Source of the DNA: [Clostridium] innocuum
GTDB taxonomy: Bacteria > Bacillota_I > Bacilli_A > Erysipelotrichales > Erysipelotrichaceae
Direction of reading: 5' to 3'
Assembly (NCBI GenBank): GCA_012317185.1
Contig: CP048838.1
Coordinates: 4,030,001 to 4,094,000 of the forward strand
DNA: 64,000 nucleotides
Shown here piece after piece: positions 8,024 through 16,320 of the stretch. Positions within the stretch are counted from its first letter, which is position 1. Every line of letters starts with the position of its first letter. The notes under the pieces were generated by a model. It did not search any database. It was given only the letters and a program-made list of their open reading frames with translations, and was not told the origin of the DNA. The position numbers were made by a program, and so were the translations under genes.

Positions 8024-8374
8024 CTAACGATGAGAGGAGTTGAAGGATTTGGTAATACTTATGAAATCAAGCGTCAGACGCACCTGTGATGTTTCATCCC
8101 GGATACTGCGCAGCTCCCGCATCAGATTCAGCTCTATCGGCATCAGCACCTGCTCAGTCTGAATACCGCAGATTCTGCTGATATCCATATTCAGATAATT
8201 CGCTATTTTCAAAGCGACATGCAGAGGCATCGTCCGTTCCTTTTTCAGATATTTTGTTACAGAGTTTTTATCCAGCCCGACACTTCTTGCGAGAGAAGAC
8301 TTCGTCATATCCAGATCCTCAATTCTGTCATTCACATAATCTATAAATTTATCAGTCATCACGTCATTTTGCAT
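8024..8374 (-). CDS. XRE/Cro-type DNA-binding protein
   Basis: A 116-residue protein from the ATG at 8374 (a second Met at 8359 is possible). Residues ~20-65 form a helix-turn-helix of the Cro/C1 type: DMTKSSLARSVGLDKNSVTKYLK, then MPLHVALKIANYLNMDISRICG. The C-terminal ~50 residues (MRELRSIRDETSQVRLTLDFIS) are probably helical and may dimerise. The leader is very short and an inverted repeat overlaps its -10 box, so autoregulation is likely. Other targets are unknown; the sRNA-like unit and lipoprotein upstream are candidates. Confidence 0.82.
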   Translation of the reverse strand: MQNDVMTDKFIDYVNDRIEDLDMTKSSLARSVGLDKNSVTKYLKKERTMPLHVALKIANYLNMDISRICGIQTEQVLMPIELNLMRELRSIRDETSQVRLTLDFISITKSFNSSHR

Positions 8375-8382
8375 ACTATCAC

Positions 8383-8410
8383 CACTTATATGTTCATTAT
8401 AGTATAAGTG
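8383..8410 (-). promoter_or_regulatory. -10 box inside an inverted repeat (HTH operator)
   Basis: CACTTATA (8383-8390) and TATAAGTG (8403-8410) are perfect 8-bp inverted arms separated by 12 bp. The minus-strand TATAAT (8396-8401) lies in the spacer. A repressor bound here would block polymerase, which fits self-control by the XRE protein. Confidence 0.6.
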
Positions 8411-8506
8411 TTACCATAACATCTAAATTTAAACTTATATTATGCCATATGTAATATTTACACAGTATTTTAGAATCTTTTTAGTTACTACATTATAAAT
8501 AAATGA

Positions 8507-8535
8507 TTGCATTTTATGCAAAATTCGTTTATAAT
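8507..8535 (+). promoter_or_regulatory. promoter of the candidate small RNA
   Basis: TTGCAT (8507-8512) and TATAAT (8530-8535) have an exact 17-bp spacer. The predicted start falls at about 8542, directly before the first hairpin arm. Confidence 0.7.
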
Positions 8536-8541
8536 AACGAT

Positions 8542-8643
8542 ACCGTCATCAGAATACCTGACTTTTAACTTCATTCTCACAAATCAGTATCTGATGACGG
8601 CCTGCCTAGGTATCTGACAGTAAAAAGCTGTCAGATTTTTTTA
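8542..8643 (+). ncRNA. candidate small RNA of about 100 nt
   Basis: No frame is present, but the unit has a promoter, structure and terminator. The first stem CCGTCATCAG/CTGATGACGG (8543-8552 and 8591-8600) is a perfect 10-bp helix enclosing a second imperfect helix (ATACcTGA/TCAGTAT). A 9-bp terminator stem ATCTGACAG/CTGTCAGAT (8612-8620 and 8628-8636) follows, then seven T. The long stem contains TCATCAG/CTGATGA and the terminator TCTGACAG, related sequences that could also pair with each other. I do not recognise a known family (not 6S, SRP or tmRNA). It could alternatively be a terminated leader for the lipoprotein gene 92 bases further on. Confidence 0.6.
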
Positions 8644-8734
8644 TTTCACTGGTAATATTTACATACAAAACCATACGATTTCCTGCACCAAACCGGATAA
8701 AACATGATATGATAAACAAAAGGAGGCGTTTTCT

Positions 8735-9247
8735 ATGAAAAAGCTGTTATTTGTCTTACTTGCAGGAATGCTTATGCTTACCGGATGCGGTGGAGGAAAT
8801 GATGATAAGAGCGGGGAAGCACCAAAAAGCAATGATGAAAGCTCAACAGAATTATCTACAAAGGAAGTGAGTGCCAAGCTGCGTGAAATCAATGACTGGT
8901 ATGTTACAAATATCTGGAATGTCGGTTTATGTGATATCGGGTATTACACTTCCAGCGGTACTTCTGCGACAGGAGAGGAGCTGGACATCGAACTGACATT
9001 AAAGCAGTATAACGAAGCTGTTGCAAAGCTTGAGGAATACAACACCTTTGTGAACGGATTAAAGGATAAGAAGTACGATGATGTGAAATTTGCATGGGAA
9101 AAGCTGTATAAGGGCATCAAGGAATCCGATAAAATCGTTCAAAGCAATGAAATTAAGGCGAAATCCGATCTGGATTTAAAAACAGACAAGCTGAGCCAGT
9201 ATCAGACAGCATTCCAGAAATATATCAATGCTCTGAGTGAAAGCTGA
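8735..9247 (+). CDS. lipoprotein of unknown function
   Basis: A 170-residue protein with AGGAGG before the ATG. MKKLLFVLLAGMLMLTGCG is a lipoprotein signal peptide with lipobox LTGC (Cys at residue 18), so the mature protein is anchored to the outer face of the membrane. A Gly/Asp/Ser-rich linker follows. The rest is mostly helical and charged, with W-rich NDWYVTNIWNVGLCDIGYYTSSG near residue 55 and repeated K/E/Y helices (LKQYNEAVAKLEEYNTFV). No enzyme motif is seen. It appears to be a single gene. Confidence 0.75.
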   Translation: MKKLLFVLLAGMLMLTGCGGGNDDKSGEAPKSNDESSTELSTKEVSAKLREINDWYVTNIWNVGLCDIGYYTSSGTSATGEELDIELTLKQYNEAVAKLEEYNTFVNGLKDKKYDDVKFAWEKLYKGIKESDKIVQSNEIKAKSDLDLKTDKLSQYQTAFQKYINALSES

Positions 9248-9647
9248 CAGCCTATAAATTCAGCAGCATATAATGGTGTTTCAGCGAATTCCACAATCAT
9301 TTTAGTATTGGCAAAACAAAGAGCCCATGTTCTGCCTTCCTTCAATACGTTGAAGGACGCATAAGGTAAGCCGGAAAATATCCATTGAGATTAGAAGATC
9401 AATCCCTTTCGTGTTTAACGACAAGGTGAAATCTTCTTTTTTTACCTTAACGCACCAGCACATCGCATTATCCTGTACACACAAAAAAGGGGTATTCACA
9501 ACCATTGCACGGCAACGATCATTAGCACTCCTTTTGTATGCTTATGTTTTTACATCCACCGGCTGCGTTTCTTTTACAGCTTGGTGAATCCTTTACTAAC
9601 ATGAAAGTATAACAGGTTCATGAATTTATAAATATGCCTGTACAGCA
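9248..9647. other. 400-base gene-free stretch with two hairpins
   Basis: A perfect 8-bp hairpin TCCTTCAA/TTGAAGGA with a TACG loop lies at 9338-9357. A terminator-like AGAAGAT/ATCTTCT stem with an inner CCTT/AAGG helix and seven T lies at 9393-9443 on the plus strand. A 67-codon minus frame at 9302-9505 has no ribosome site and is not supported. The stretch may be a structured 3' end of the lipoprotein mRNA or a separate RNA. Confidence 0.4.
9393..9443 (+). terminator. probable terminator after the lipoprotein gene
   Basis: Stem AGAAGAT (9393-9399) and ATCTTCT (9431-9437) followed by a T run to 9443. The loop can fold into a smaller helix. Confidence 0.5.
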
Positions 9648-10487
9648 TCACCGCCGAATAATCGGAATCCATATTTCCATGTGATAATCCTTTGCCTCAC
9701 ATGATCCTTCTCCATACAGCTCCACGGTCGGCATGCTTTCATTTCGGTCATAGCCGCTCGCTGGCAGCACTTCTGCATAAATAGTTTTCCACAATGCAGG
9801 CAAGCCCTCAGCTATTGGTCCGGTGTTCTGAAATATCATCCAATCTGCCGCGGGAAGCGCAAAGGCCTCATACTCTTCTGACAGCATACCTTCCACCGCA
9901 ATCATATAGCGGTTATTGCCGTACTTATCATATCCGAAGCACAGGCCGTAGGAAACTGCCGTAGCTGCTTCCTGCATCATACGCTGCAATGTGCCATCTG
10001 CCTTTACATCCGACCAAAATTTTATTGAACGATTTTCATTTTGTGTAGAAATCACGGAATGACCGGACAGATGCATACCGGCTTTCCTTTTTATTTCATA
10101 TTTCATTTCTGTATTTCCGTGCACAGTGATAGCAAAGGATCTCGGCAGAAACAGCGGAAGCTGCAGATTCTGTTTTCTGGCCTGGCTCGGTGAACAGCCG
10201 AAGGCTCTGCGAAAAGCTGCCGCAAATACATCTGCGCTTTCATAGCCGTATTCCAATGCAATATCCAGTATGCGTTTCCTGCTATGAATAATTTCCACAG
10301 CAGCCTGCGATAGCCTTCTCGCTTTGACATATTCCAGATAACTCATATGATTCAGTAATGAGAATACTCTTTGAAAATCCGCATAGGAGCACCCGCTAAG
10401 CTGGGCAAGCTTAGCGCAATCCAAATCCTCCCTCAAATGTTGCTCCGTATAAGCCATGACCCTGTTGATTCCTGTAATCAGCTCCAT
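9648..10487 (-). CDS. AraC-family regulator with GyrI-like effector domain
   Basis: A 279-residue protein starting MELITGINRV. The ATG at 10487 has AAAGGAGG at the right distance, while two earlier Met codons are too close to it. Residues 1-105 carry the two AraC helix-turn-helix motifs (LAQLSGCSYADFQRVF, then ILDIALEYGYESADVFAAAFRRAFGCSPSQARK). The C-terminal ~155 residues are a GyrI/SOUL-like ligand-binding domain (FGYDKYGNNRYMIAVEG, then MEIWIPI at the end). Such proteins usually sense small hydrophobic compounds or drugs and activate efflux or detoxification. No target is obvious here. Confidence 0.85.
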   Translation of the reverse strand: MELITGINRVMAYTEQHLREDLDCAKLAQLSGCSYADFQRVFSLLNHMSYLEYVKARRLSQAAVEIIHSRKRILDIALEYGYESADVFAAAFRRAFGCSPSQARKQNLQLPLFLPRSFAITVHGNTEMKYEIKRKAGMHLSGHSVISTQNENRSIKFWSDVKADGTLQRMMQEAATAVSYGLCFGYDKYGNNRYMIAVEGMLSEEYEAFALPAADWMIFQNTGPIAEGLPALWKTIYAEVLPASGYDRNESMPTVELYGEGSCEAKDYHMEIWIPIIRR

Positions 10488-10578
10488 CACCATCCTCCTT
10501 TCATTCAAAGTATAACCGGAATCGCATAAGAAAACCCGATGTTTAGAGAATTGATTTTATCGGGTTTATATTTTGTTT

Positions 10579-11082
10579 TTACAGCGCCTTTTCCATTAAA
10601 TCAACCTGATCATCAACAGCCTGTAATTGTTCTTTAAATGTATAAAATCCATTGTGTTTCCAAAAGGAAGCAGCTTCCACATTCCCGTGTATACAGCCAA
10701 GACGCACACAGGTGATTCCCTGATTCGCAAGCTGTTTAAAAACTCCCTTCATGATATTGGAGCCTGTTCCTTTTCCCTGCTCTGAAACATCCAACATAAA
10801 CAGACCGATATATGCAATTTGTGGTTTCGGATAATCGAAGATCAAATCCAGAATCGCAATAAGTGTCTGATCCTTTTGAAAAAAGCCGAGGAAGTATTTA
10901 TCGTCTGCAGTCTTTCCCGGTGGAGTGCGGGATAAGTCCTCCATGATATTTTCATGTGTTGGCGCTGTTTTGAAGTATTTGTAATAGGTTTTATTTGCCT
11001 TGCATAGCGCATATATGTTTTTCACATCCTCTGGACAGAGTCTGCGGACGTGAAATGTATCAGAAAAATCTGTGAGCTTCAT
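10579..11082 (-). CDS. GNAT-family N-acetyltransferase
   Basis: A 167-residue protein starting MKLTDFSDTF at 11082 after GGAGG. The frame is open further upstream but without a ribosome site. FHVRRLCPEDVKNIYALC opens the fold, and MLDVSEQGKGTGSNIMKGVF is the acetyl-CoA binding loop (Q-G-K-G-T-G). RLGCIHGNVEAASFWKHNGF is the closing N-x-x-A-x-x-F-W-x-x-x-G-F motif. The acceptor is unknown. It is probably transcribed alone or with the next acetyltransferase. Confidence 0.83.
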   Translation of the reverse strand: MKLTDFSDTFHVRRLCPEDVKNIYALCKANKTYYKYFKTAPTHENIMEDLSRTPPGKTADDKYFLGFFQKDQTLIAILDLIFDYPKPQIAYIGLFMLDVSEQGKGTGSNIMKGVFKQLANQGITCVRLGCIHGNVEAASFWKHNGFYTFKEQLQAVDDQVDLMEKAL

Positions 11083-11170
11083 AAGCATCCTCCTTATCGC
11101 ATGGTATTTCGACAACTGCTGCAGCAGCTATATCACAGTCTGAGAAGAAACCATTTCGGTAGCCGGTATG

Positions 11171-11677
11171 CTAACTAGTCTTAATAAACTCCGATTTCAA
11201 CAATATGTACCGGCTCTTGACCGGATTCTGTAAGGTAAAGCCGCAGGATAGCAATGTTTTTTCTGAAGCATGATTCTCCCTATCGATGTCAGCAGTAATT
11301 CTGTAGGCGTCTGGAAAAGAAAATATCCTGTTTACCAGCAATTTCAGCATATCTTTTCCAAGGCCTTTACCAATACAGTCTTCTTCACCGATAAGATAAT
11401 CAATGCCATATGTTCCAATGCGTGGTAGTGTACCAAAATCTTCTTCACTATCTGTAGCCTTGTAATACTGACATAGACCAATCGGTTTTTCTTGCCACAT
11501 AACAATGAGATGTGTGATCCATTGATATTTTCCGTTTCGCTCTTTATATTCCATCATCCAGTCTTCGAGCGTAACACCAAGCTGTGGAATTTCATACCAT
11601 TTTCTTACATGAGCCTTATGCAGCCAAGCCTCGGCCAGTGCAAGGTCACTTTCTGTGAATTCTCGTAATTGCAACAT
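11171..11677 (-). CDS. GNAT-family N-acetyltransferase, aminoglycoside 6'-acetyltransferase-like
   Basis: A 168-residue protein with AAGGAGG before the ATG at 11677. The layout resembles AAC(6')-Ib-like and RimJ-like enzymes: LALAEAWLHKAHVRKWYE at the start, YGIDYLIGEEDCIGKGLGKDML with the CoA loop, then ADIDRENHASEKTLLSCGF. A drug target cannot be claimed from sequence alone; peptide or siderophore acceptors are also possible. It lies 88 bases upstream of the next acetyltransferase, with no clear terminator between them. Confidence 0.8.
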   Translation of the reverse strand: MLQLREFTESDLALAEAWLHKAHVRKWYEIPQLGVTLEDWMMEYKERNGKYQWITHLIVMWQEKPIGLCQYYKATDSEEDFGTLPRIGTYGIDYLIGEEDCIGKGLGKDMLKLLVNRIFSFPDAYRITADIDRENHASEKTLLSCGFTLQNPVKSRYILLKSEFIKTS

Positions 11678-11920
11678 GGTTTTCCTCCTTTTTTCTGCTA
11701 TCTATATATATGTAATAGATAATAACCCCATGATCTCTTGTGAAATGCATGCTGTTTTTAGCCTTTTGATAAGGAAGGCACAGAAATATCCCGTCCTTTT
11801 CTCTTATCATCCTGATAAAAATATCATAGCATACTCTGCGCTTATCTACAATGAAAGATGGATGTATCAAATCCTGCTTCGTTTTCTATCGGGGAAGAGA
11901 AGTATAAAATGCGGATTCCA

Positions 11921-11988
11921 ATCAAAAAAGTTGGACAAATCATCAAATAAGCCTTTATTTATCGGCTTTTTTCGATGACATCCAACTT
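11921..11988 (-). terminator. long terminator hairpin of ssrA
   Basis: Outer arms AAGTTGGA/TCCAACTT (11928-11935 and 11981-11988) are followed on the minus strand by six T. The 45-base interior folds further through an AAGCC/GGCTT core, giving one extended stem directly after the tmRNA CCA end. Confidence 0.75.
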
Positions 11989-12000
11989 GGCACTTTTATT

Positions 12001-12382
12001 TGGTGGAGGTGAGGAGAGTCGAACTCCTGTCCAGAAACAGCCCCACGTACAGACCTCTACAGTTTAGTCCATGAAGATTAAGACATCAGCAGGTCATGAA
12101 CATCCGCTGATGAATGTGCCTGAAGAATTTTCGTGAATCTGATCTCAGGCAAACCAGATTCCTTATCCCTTGCGTCTTACGCGCACATCCACATGGTCAA
12201 GGAAGAAGCATGCAGAGGCGGCTGCGAACCTATATCGGTTATTAAGCAGCGAAAGCCATTCTCTGGTTTCCACCAAAGAGGTTAGCTAATTTAGTTTTTC
12301 CGTTTAAATTTAATTGGTTATTACGTAACCACTCGACTGCAGTCTGTACCAGACATATCCCTGTCGAAACCAGTACACCCCC
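12001..12382 (-). ncRNA. ssrA: transfer-messenger RNA (tmRNA)
   Basis: A 382-nt one-piece tmRNA. The 5' end GGGGGTG pairs with CACCTCC before the encoded CCA, and GGTTTCGACAGG near the 5' end and GGAGTTCGACTCTCC near the 3' end are the universal signatures. The tag reading frame (12242-12301) encodes GKTKLANLFGGNQRMAFAA followed by two stop codons. Its GKT start resembles Bacillus-type tags, while the AFAA end differs from the usual ALAA. At 19 encoded residues it is longer than most bacterial tags. tmRNA rescues stalled ribosomes together with SmpB, encoded 77 bases upstream. Confidence 0.98.
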
Positions 12383-12399
12383 GGTTTTCAGGCATTGAT

Positions 12400-12428
12400 A
12401 GTTTACCACAAAATACCGCAAACTACAA
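12400..12428 (-). promoter_or_regulatory. ssrA promoter
   Basis: On the minus strand TTGTAG (12423-12428) and TAAACT (12400-12405) have a 17-bp spacer. Transcription would begin about 10 bases before the mature 5' end, consistent with RNase P trimming. Confidence 0.65.
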
Positions 12429-12459
12429 TGCCGTTTGCTTTTTTGGCGAATTTTCCAGT

Positions 12460-12915
12460 CTAATACTGATTCTTCATCGCCTTTTCTATCTCGCGCTTGG
12501 CATCTTTTTCCTTTTGAACATTACGCTTATCATGCAGATCCTTCCCTTTTGCCAGAGCAATCTCCATTTTTGCCATTCCTTTTTCCAGATATACAGAAAT
12601 CGGAATCACTGTGTAGCCCTTCAGCTTTACCTTCTGCTGCAGCTTACGGATCTCTTCCTTATGCAGGAGCAGCTTTCGTATTCTGGTTTCATCATGATTG
12701 AACCGGTTGCCAAACTCATACCCCAGAATATGCATTTCCTTTACATACGCTTCATCATTGGTAAAGCTGATATACGCATCCCGAATCTGGACATGACCCT
12801 GGCGAATGGATTTGATCTCCGTTCCCTGCAAAACCAGTCCGGCTTCAAAGCGTTCCTCCAGAAAATATTCATGAGAGGCCTTGCGATTAAATACAACAAT
12901 TTTTCTTCCTGCCAT
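12460..12915 (-). CDS. smpB: SsrA-binding protein SmpB
   Basis: A 151-residue protein, the usual length. Hallmarks in order are KASHEYFLEERFEAGLVLQGTEIKS, the loop QIRDAYISF, then DKRNVQKEKDAKREIEKAM at the positively charged C-terminal tail that enters the ribosome A site. It binds tmRNA and delivers it to stalled ribosomes. The gene directly precedes ssrA on the same strand and follows the CapA-like gene by 14 bases. Confidence 0.97.
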   Translation of the reverse strand: MAGRKIVVFNRKASHEYFLEERFEAGLVLQGTEIKSIRQGHVQIRDAYISFTNDEAYVKEMHILGYEFGNRFNHDETRIRKLLLHKEEIRKLQQKVKLKGYTVIPISVYLEKGMAKMEIALAKGKDLHDKRNVQKEKDAKREIEKAMKNQY

Positions 12916-12929
12916 GCCTGTGTTCCTTT

Positions 12930-14096
12930 CTAATATACGATCTTCACTTTATCATTCATAACCCTGTTCACAAGATTTATGTAATACTCCCTTGTATTCT
13001 CCTGATGATACTGCGTCGTCAGTGTATGACGTGCAGCAAGTTCATTTGTATAATCCTTCAGAGTATATGTACGAAAGAATGAGAAATTCCCTTCTATATG
13101 AGTAACGGTTGGAAGAAACTCCACATTTTTAAAGCTCACTTCACCATTCGTTATATTATAGGACAGGGTCCAGCTTGCCATGCCTCCCAGCATATTCTCA
13201 TGATCATCCTGTGCAGACAGGAAATTGCCAAGTGAATAGATGACAAGAGTCTGATTCCCGTCTTTTCCTGTCACATAATCCATCGGCTGTATGACATGCG
13301 GATGCTCACCGATAATGACATCCACACCCAGATCACTCAGGAACTGTGCAAGCTCTTTCTGTTCCTCATTCGGCTCAAAGGAATACTCCGTTCCCCAATG
13401 CATACTAACGATTTGGACATCGCTGACCTTCTTCAGCTTTTCCACATCATTTTTTATTTTATCCTTATCAATCAAATCAACCATGTACTCTTTACCTTTT
13501 GGAAGAACATAGCCATTCAACCCATAGGTATATCCAAGTATTCCAAACTTCACACCCTCACGGGTGATAACCTGCAGCTGCTCACTTTCCTCTCTTGTTG
13601 CATGACTTCCCGTCACCCTGATATCCGGATGATGTTCCTTCATGTAAGCAAGCTGATTCAAGATACCCTGTACACCGGCATCCAGTGTATGATTACTGGA
13701 AGCCGCCATCCAGTCAAAGCCTGCATCCGCAACCGCATCCAGCACCTCGTAAGGCCCGTTAAAGGATGGATAATGGCTCAATCCCAGCTCCGTACCGCCG
13801 CAAATCGTCTCCTGATTGATATAGGCGATATCCGCCTTGCGTGTATAGCGGTTTGTATGCTCATAAATATCCTTAAAATCATAGGTGCCATCCCCCTTGG
13901 CATTGTAATAGAAAATTGCACCATGAATCAGATTATCCCCTACCGCAACAAAGGATACATCGCGGATATCATCTTTTTCCTCTGTTTTTACAACGGGGTC
14001 CGCAGCCTTTTCCTGCTTCGTTTCCTTCGTACCGCTTTTCCCCGAACAGCCTGTCACAAGCAGCACACACCCCAAAACTATCCATAATTTCTTCAT
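12930..14096 (-). CDS. CapA-family lipoprotein (poly-gamma-glutamate capsule synthesis-like)
   Basis: A 388-residue protein. MKKLWIVLGCVLLVTGCSG is a lipoprotein signal with lipobox VTGC. The mature part is a CapA-type metallophosphatase-like domain: VSFVAVGDNLIHG, INQETICGG, ASSNHTLDAG near residue 135, VSMHWGTEYSF, and IIGEHPHVIQPMD near 240. CapA proteins take part in surface polymer export or anchoring. Many Firmicutes carry stand-alone homologues of unknown role, and no capBC genes are here. It lies between smpB and rnr on the same strand with small gaps, so cotranscription is likely. Confidence 0.85.
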   Translation of the reverse strand: MKKLWIVLGCVLLVTGCSGKSGTKETKQEKAADPVVKTEEKDDIRDVSFVAVGDNLIHGAIFYYNAKGDGTYDFKDIYEHTNRYTRKADIAYINQETICGGTELGLSHYPSFNGPYEVLDAVADAGFDWMAASSNHTLDAGVQGILNQLAYMKEHHPDIRVTGSHATREESEQLQVITREGVKFGILGYTYGLNGYVLPKGKEYMVDLIDKDKIKNDVEKLKKVSDVQIVSMHWGTEYSFEPNEEQKELAQFLSDLGVDVIIGEHPHVIQPMDYVTGKDGNQTLVIYSLGNFLSAQDDHENMLGGMASWTLSYNITNGEVSFKNVEFLPTVTHIEGNFSFFRTYTLKDYTNELAARHTLTTQYHQENTREYYINLVNRVMNDKVKIVY

Positions 14097-14114
14097 ACTC
14101 TTTCCCTCAATACC

Positions 14115-16247
14115 CTATCGGGATGCCTTCTTACGCTGCCGCTTTTTCTTCTCTACAACCTCAAAGTCAACCTCACGTTTGAAACGATCCGCTCCACTGC
14201 ACTTTACACGAACCTTCTGCCCCATTTTATACACCTTAGCCGTATGCTCGCCAATCAGTGATTTCGTCATTTCATCATAATGATAATAATCATCCGTAAG
14301 GGCTGTCACATGCACAAGACCCTCTACCGTATTCTCCAGCTCTACAAACATTCCGAATTTGGTAATACCGCTGACAACACCGTCAAACATATGCCCGACA
14401 AAGCGCTCCATATACTGCGCCTTTTTCATATCGTCTACTTCCCGCTCCGCATCCACTGCATTGCGTTCCCGCTCACTTGCCTGATTAGCGGCAGCCTCAC
14501 ACCACAGCTCATCCTGCTTCATGCGCTCGACATCATCACTGGATGTAAAGATATAACGCCGAAGCATTCGGTGAACTACCAGATCCGGATAACGCCGAAT
14601 CGGCGAAGTAAAATGCAGATAATTTTTCAATGCCAGACCGAAATGCCCGATACAGCGGTTATCGTAGCGTGCCTTCTGCATAGCCCGCAGCATAAAGCTC
14701 GATAACACAAAATAATTCTCCTGTCCTCTGGCCTCATTCAGAAGACTCTGCAGCTGTGCGGGGTAAACATTTTGTATACCGCCCTGAAAATTATAGCCGA
14801 GTGACTTTGCAGTAGTAGCAAAATCACGCATTTTCTTAGGCTCCGGAGCTTCATGGATTCGATACATGGAAGGGACCTCCATCCATTTCATGTGCATGGC
14901 GACACATTCATTTGCGGCAATCATAAAATCTTCAATGATCCGCTCACTCTCTCCGCGCTCCCGCAACACGATATCTGTCGGATTCCCCTTTTCATCAACG
15001 AGAATCTTTGCTTCTCTCGTATCAAAATCTATCGCTCCCAGACGCTCTCTTCGCCGTCGGATGATACCGGAAAGCACCTTCATGTTGAGACACAAGTTCA
15101 ACAGGTGCGGATATTCCTTCTGTGACTGCGCATCACCCGCAAGAATCGCATTCACCTTTTTATATGTCATTCGCTCATCACTGCATATAATGGAAGGATA
15201 TATCTTATAATTGTCGATTTCACCCTTCTTATCGATATCCATACAGCATGTCAGCGTAAGCCGATCCACTCTTGGATTCAGGGAACAGATTCCATTGCAT
15301 AGGGCGTGGGGAAGCATCGGTACCACACGGTCAACGACATAGACCGAGGTACCTCTGGCATAGGCCTCCTGATCAATGGCACTTCCCGCCCTCACATAAT
15401 GGGAAACATCCGCTATATGAACATACAGCCGGTATCCTTTATTGTTCTCCAGCTTTTCCACAGATATGGCATCATCCAGATCCTTGGCATCCTCTCCATC
15501 TATCGTAATGGTCAGCAGCTTTCGCAAATCCTTGCGCTGTGCAATATCATCCTCTTGGATGGTTTCCGGTATCTGCTGTACCTCCTGCATGACATCCTCA
15601 GGAAACTGCGGATTGATATCCTTTTCCAGTAAAACTGATAAAATATCAATACCCGGATCATATTTATAACCGATTTCCTTCTCAATATGGCACTTCAGTA
15701 CAGTCCCATAGCTGTCAATTCCTAGCAGAACCTTGGAATCATTCACAAGACGGAAATCATCGAAGTTTGTTATTCTAACCTTGCGGTAATTCAAAAATGC
15801 ATCCGACAGGAAATATTTTCTGCCCTCTTTGATTTTCACGGTTCCCACCAGCTGTCTGACACTGTGCTCCAGAACCTCAATCACTTCTCCCTCAACACTT
15901 TTATCATTGTTTGTCCATGTCTTCGCAAAAACAATATCCCGATCCATACCGAGACCCAGGTGATCCCGACCTATATAATAGCTGGTATCCGCTGTTTCCA
16001 CAAAGCCGAAGCCTTTCGGATTGATGCGTAGTGTACCTGTAACATACCCCAGCTCTTCACTTGTGAAATAACGCTCCTTGGCGTCTCTTGCGAGTATATG
16101 CTCTGCTTCCAGATCATTTAACAGCTTCATCAGCTGTGTGAAGGATGCACTGTCTTCCATATCCAGGGCTCTTGAAAGCTGTGCCGCATGCATACCTCGA
16201 TAACCGTTTCCATGAATCAGCGCCAGCAGTTCTTCTTTTTTATTCAT
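14115..16247 (-). CDS. rnr: ribonuclease R
   Basis: A 710-residue 3'-to-5' exoribonuclease. It has an N-terminal helix-turn-helix and cold-shock-like domains (FGFVETADTSYYIGRDHL), then the RNB catalytic core with TIDGEDAKDLDDAISVEKL near residue 255 providing the metal-binding Asp residues. FTSPIRRYPDLVVHRML lies near 550, followed by an S1 domain (FDGVVSGITKFGMFVELEN) and a Lys/Arg-rich tail. RNase R degrades structured and tmRNA-rescued mRNAs, matching the smpB-ssrA neighbours. GGAGGG precedes the ATG at 16247. Confidence 0.97.
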   Translation of the reverse strand: MNKKEELLALIHGNGYRGMHAAQLSRALDMEDSASFTQLMKLLNDLEAEHILARDAKERYFTSEELGYVTGTLRINPKGFGFVETADTSYYIGRDHLGLGMDRDIVFAKTWTNNDKSVEGEVIEVLEHSVRQLVGTVKIKEGRKYFLSDAFLNYRKVRITNFDDFRLVNDSKVLLGIDSYGTVLKCHIEKEIGYKYDPGIDILSVLLEKDINPQFPEDVMQEVQQIPETIQEDDIAQRKDLRKLLTITIDGEDAKDLDDAISVEKLENNKGYRLYVHIADVSHYVRAGSAIDQEAYARGTSVYVVDRVVPMLPHALCNGICSLNPRVDRLTLTCCMDIDKKGEIDNYKIYPSIICSDERMTYKKVNAILAGDAQSQKEYPHLLNLCLNMKVLSGIIRRRRERLGAIDFDTREAKILVDEKGNPTDIVLRERGESERIIEDFMIAANECVAMHMKWMEVPSMYRIHEAPEPKKMRDFATTAKSLGYNFQGGIQNVYPAQLQSLLNEARGQENYFVLSSFMLRAMQKARYDNRCIGHFGLALKNYLHFTSPIRRYPDLVVHRMLRRYIFTSSDDVERMKQDELWCEAAANQASERERNAVDAEREVDDMKKAQYMERFVGHMFDGVVSGITKFGMFVELENTVEGLVHVTALTDDYYHYDEMTKSLIGEHTAKVYKMGQKVRVKCSGADRFKREVDFEVVEKKKRQRKKASR

Positions 16248-16280
16248 AGCTCATCAGCCCTCCTTTTTTCCTATAACAAT

Positions 16281-16315
16281 ATTATACCATTAAAAAAAGA
16301 CCTTAGACGGTCTTT
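16281..16315 (-). terminator. secG terminator followed by rnr -10 box
   Basis: AAAGACC/GGTCTTT (16296-16302 and 16309-16315) with a 6-base loop and seven T on the minus strand ends the secG transcript six bases after its stop. A TATAAT (16281-16286) just beyond it probably belongs to the rnr promoter. Confidence 0.75.
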
Positions 16316-16320
16316 CTTAC

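Noticed and set aside
9302..9505. 67-codon minus-strand frame
   Set aside because: No ribosome site, odd composition, and it covers a hairpin and terminator that read on the other strand.
11646..11870. 74-codon minus frame upstream of the acetyltransferase
   Set aside because: It overlaps the start of the real gene and has no start signal; composition is AT-driven.
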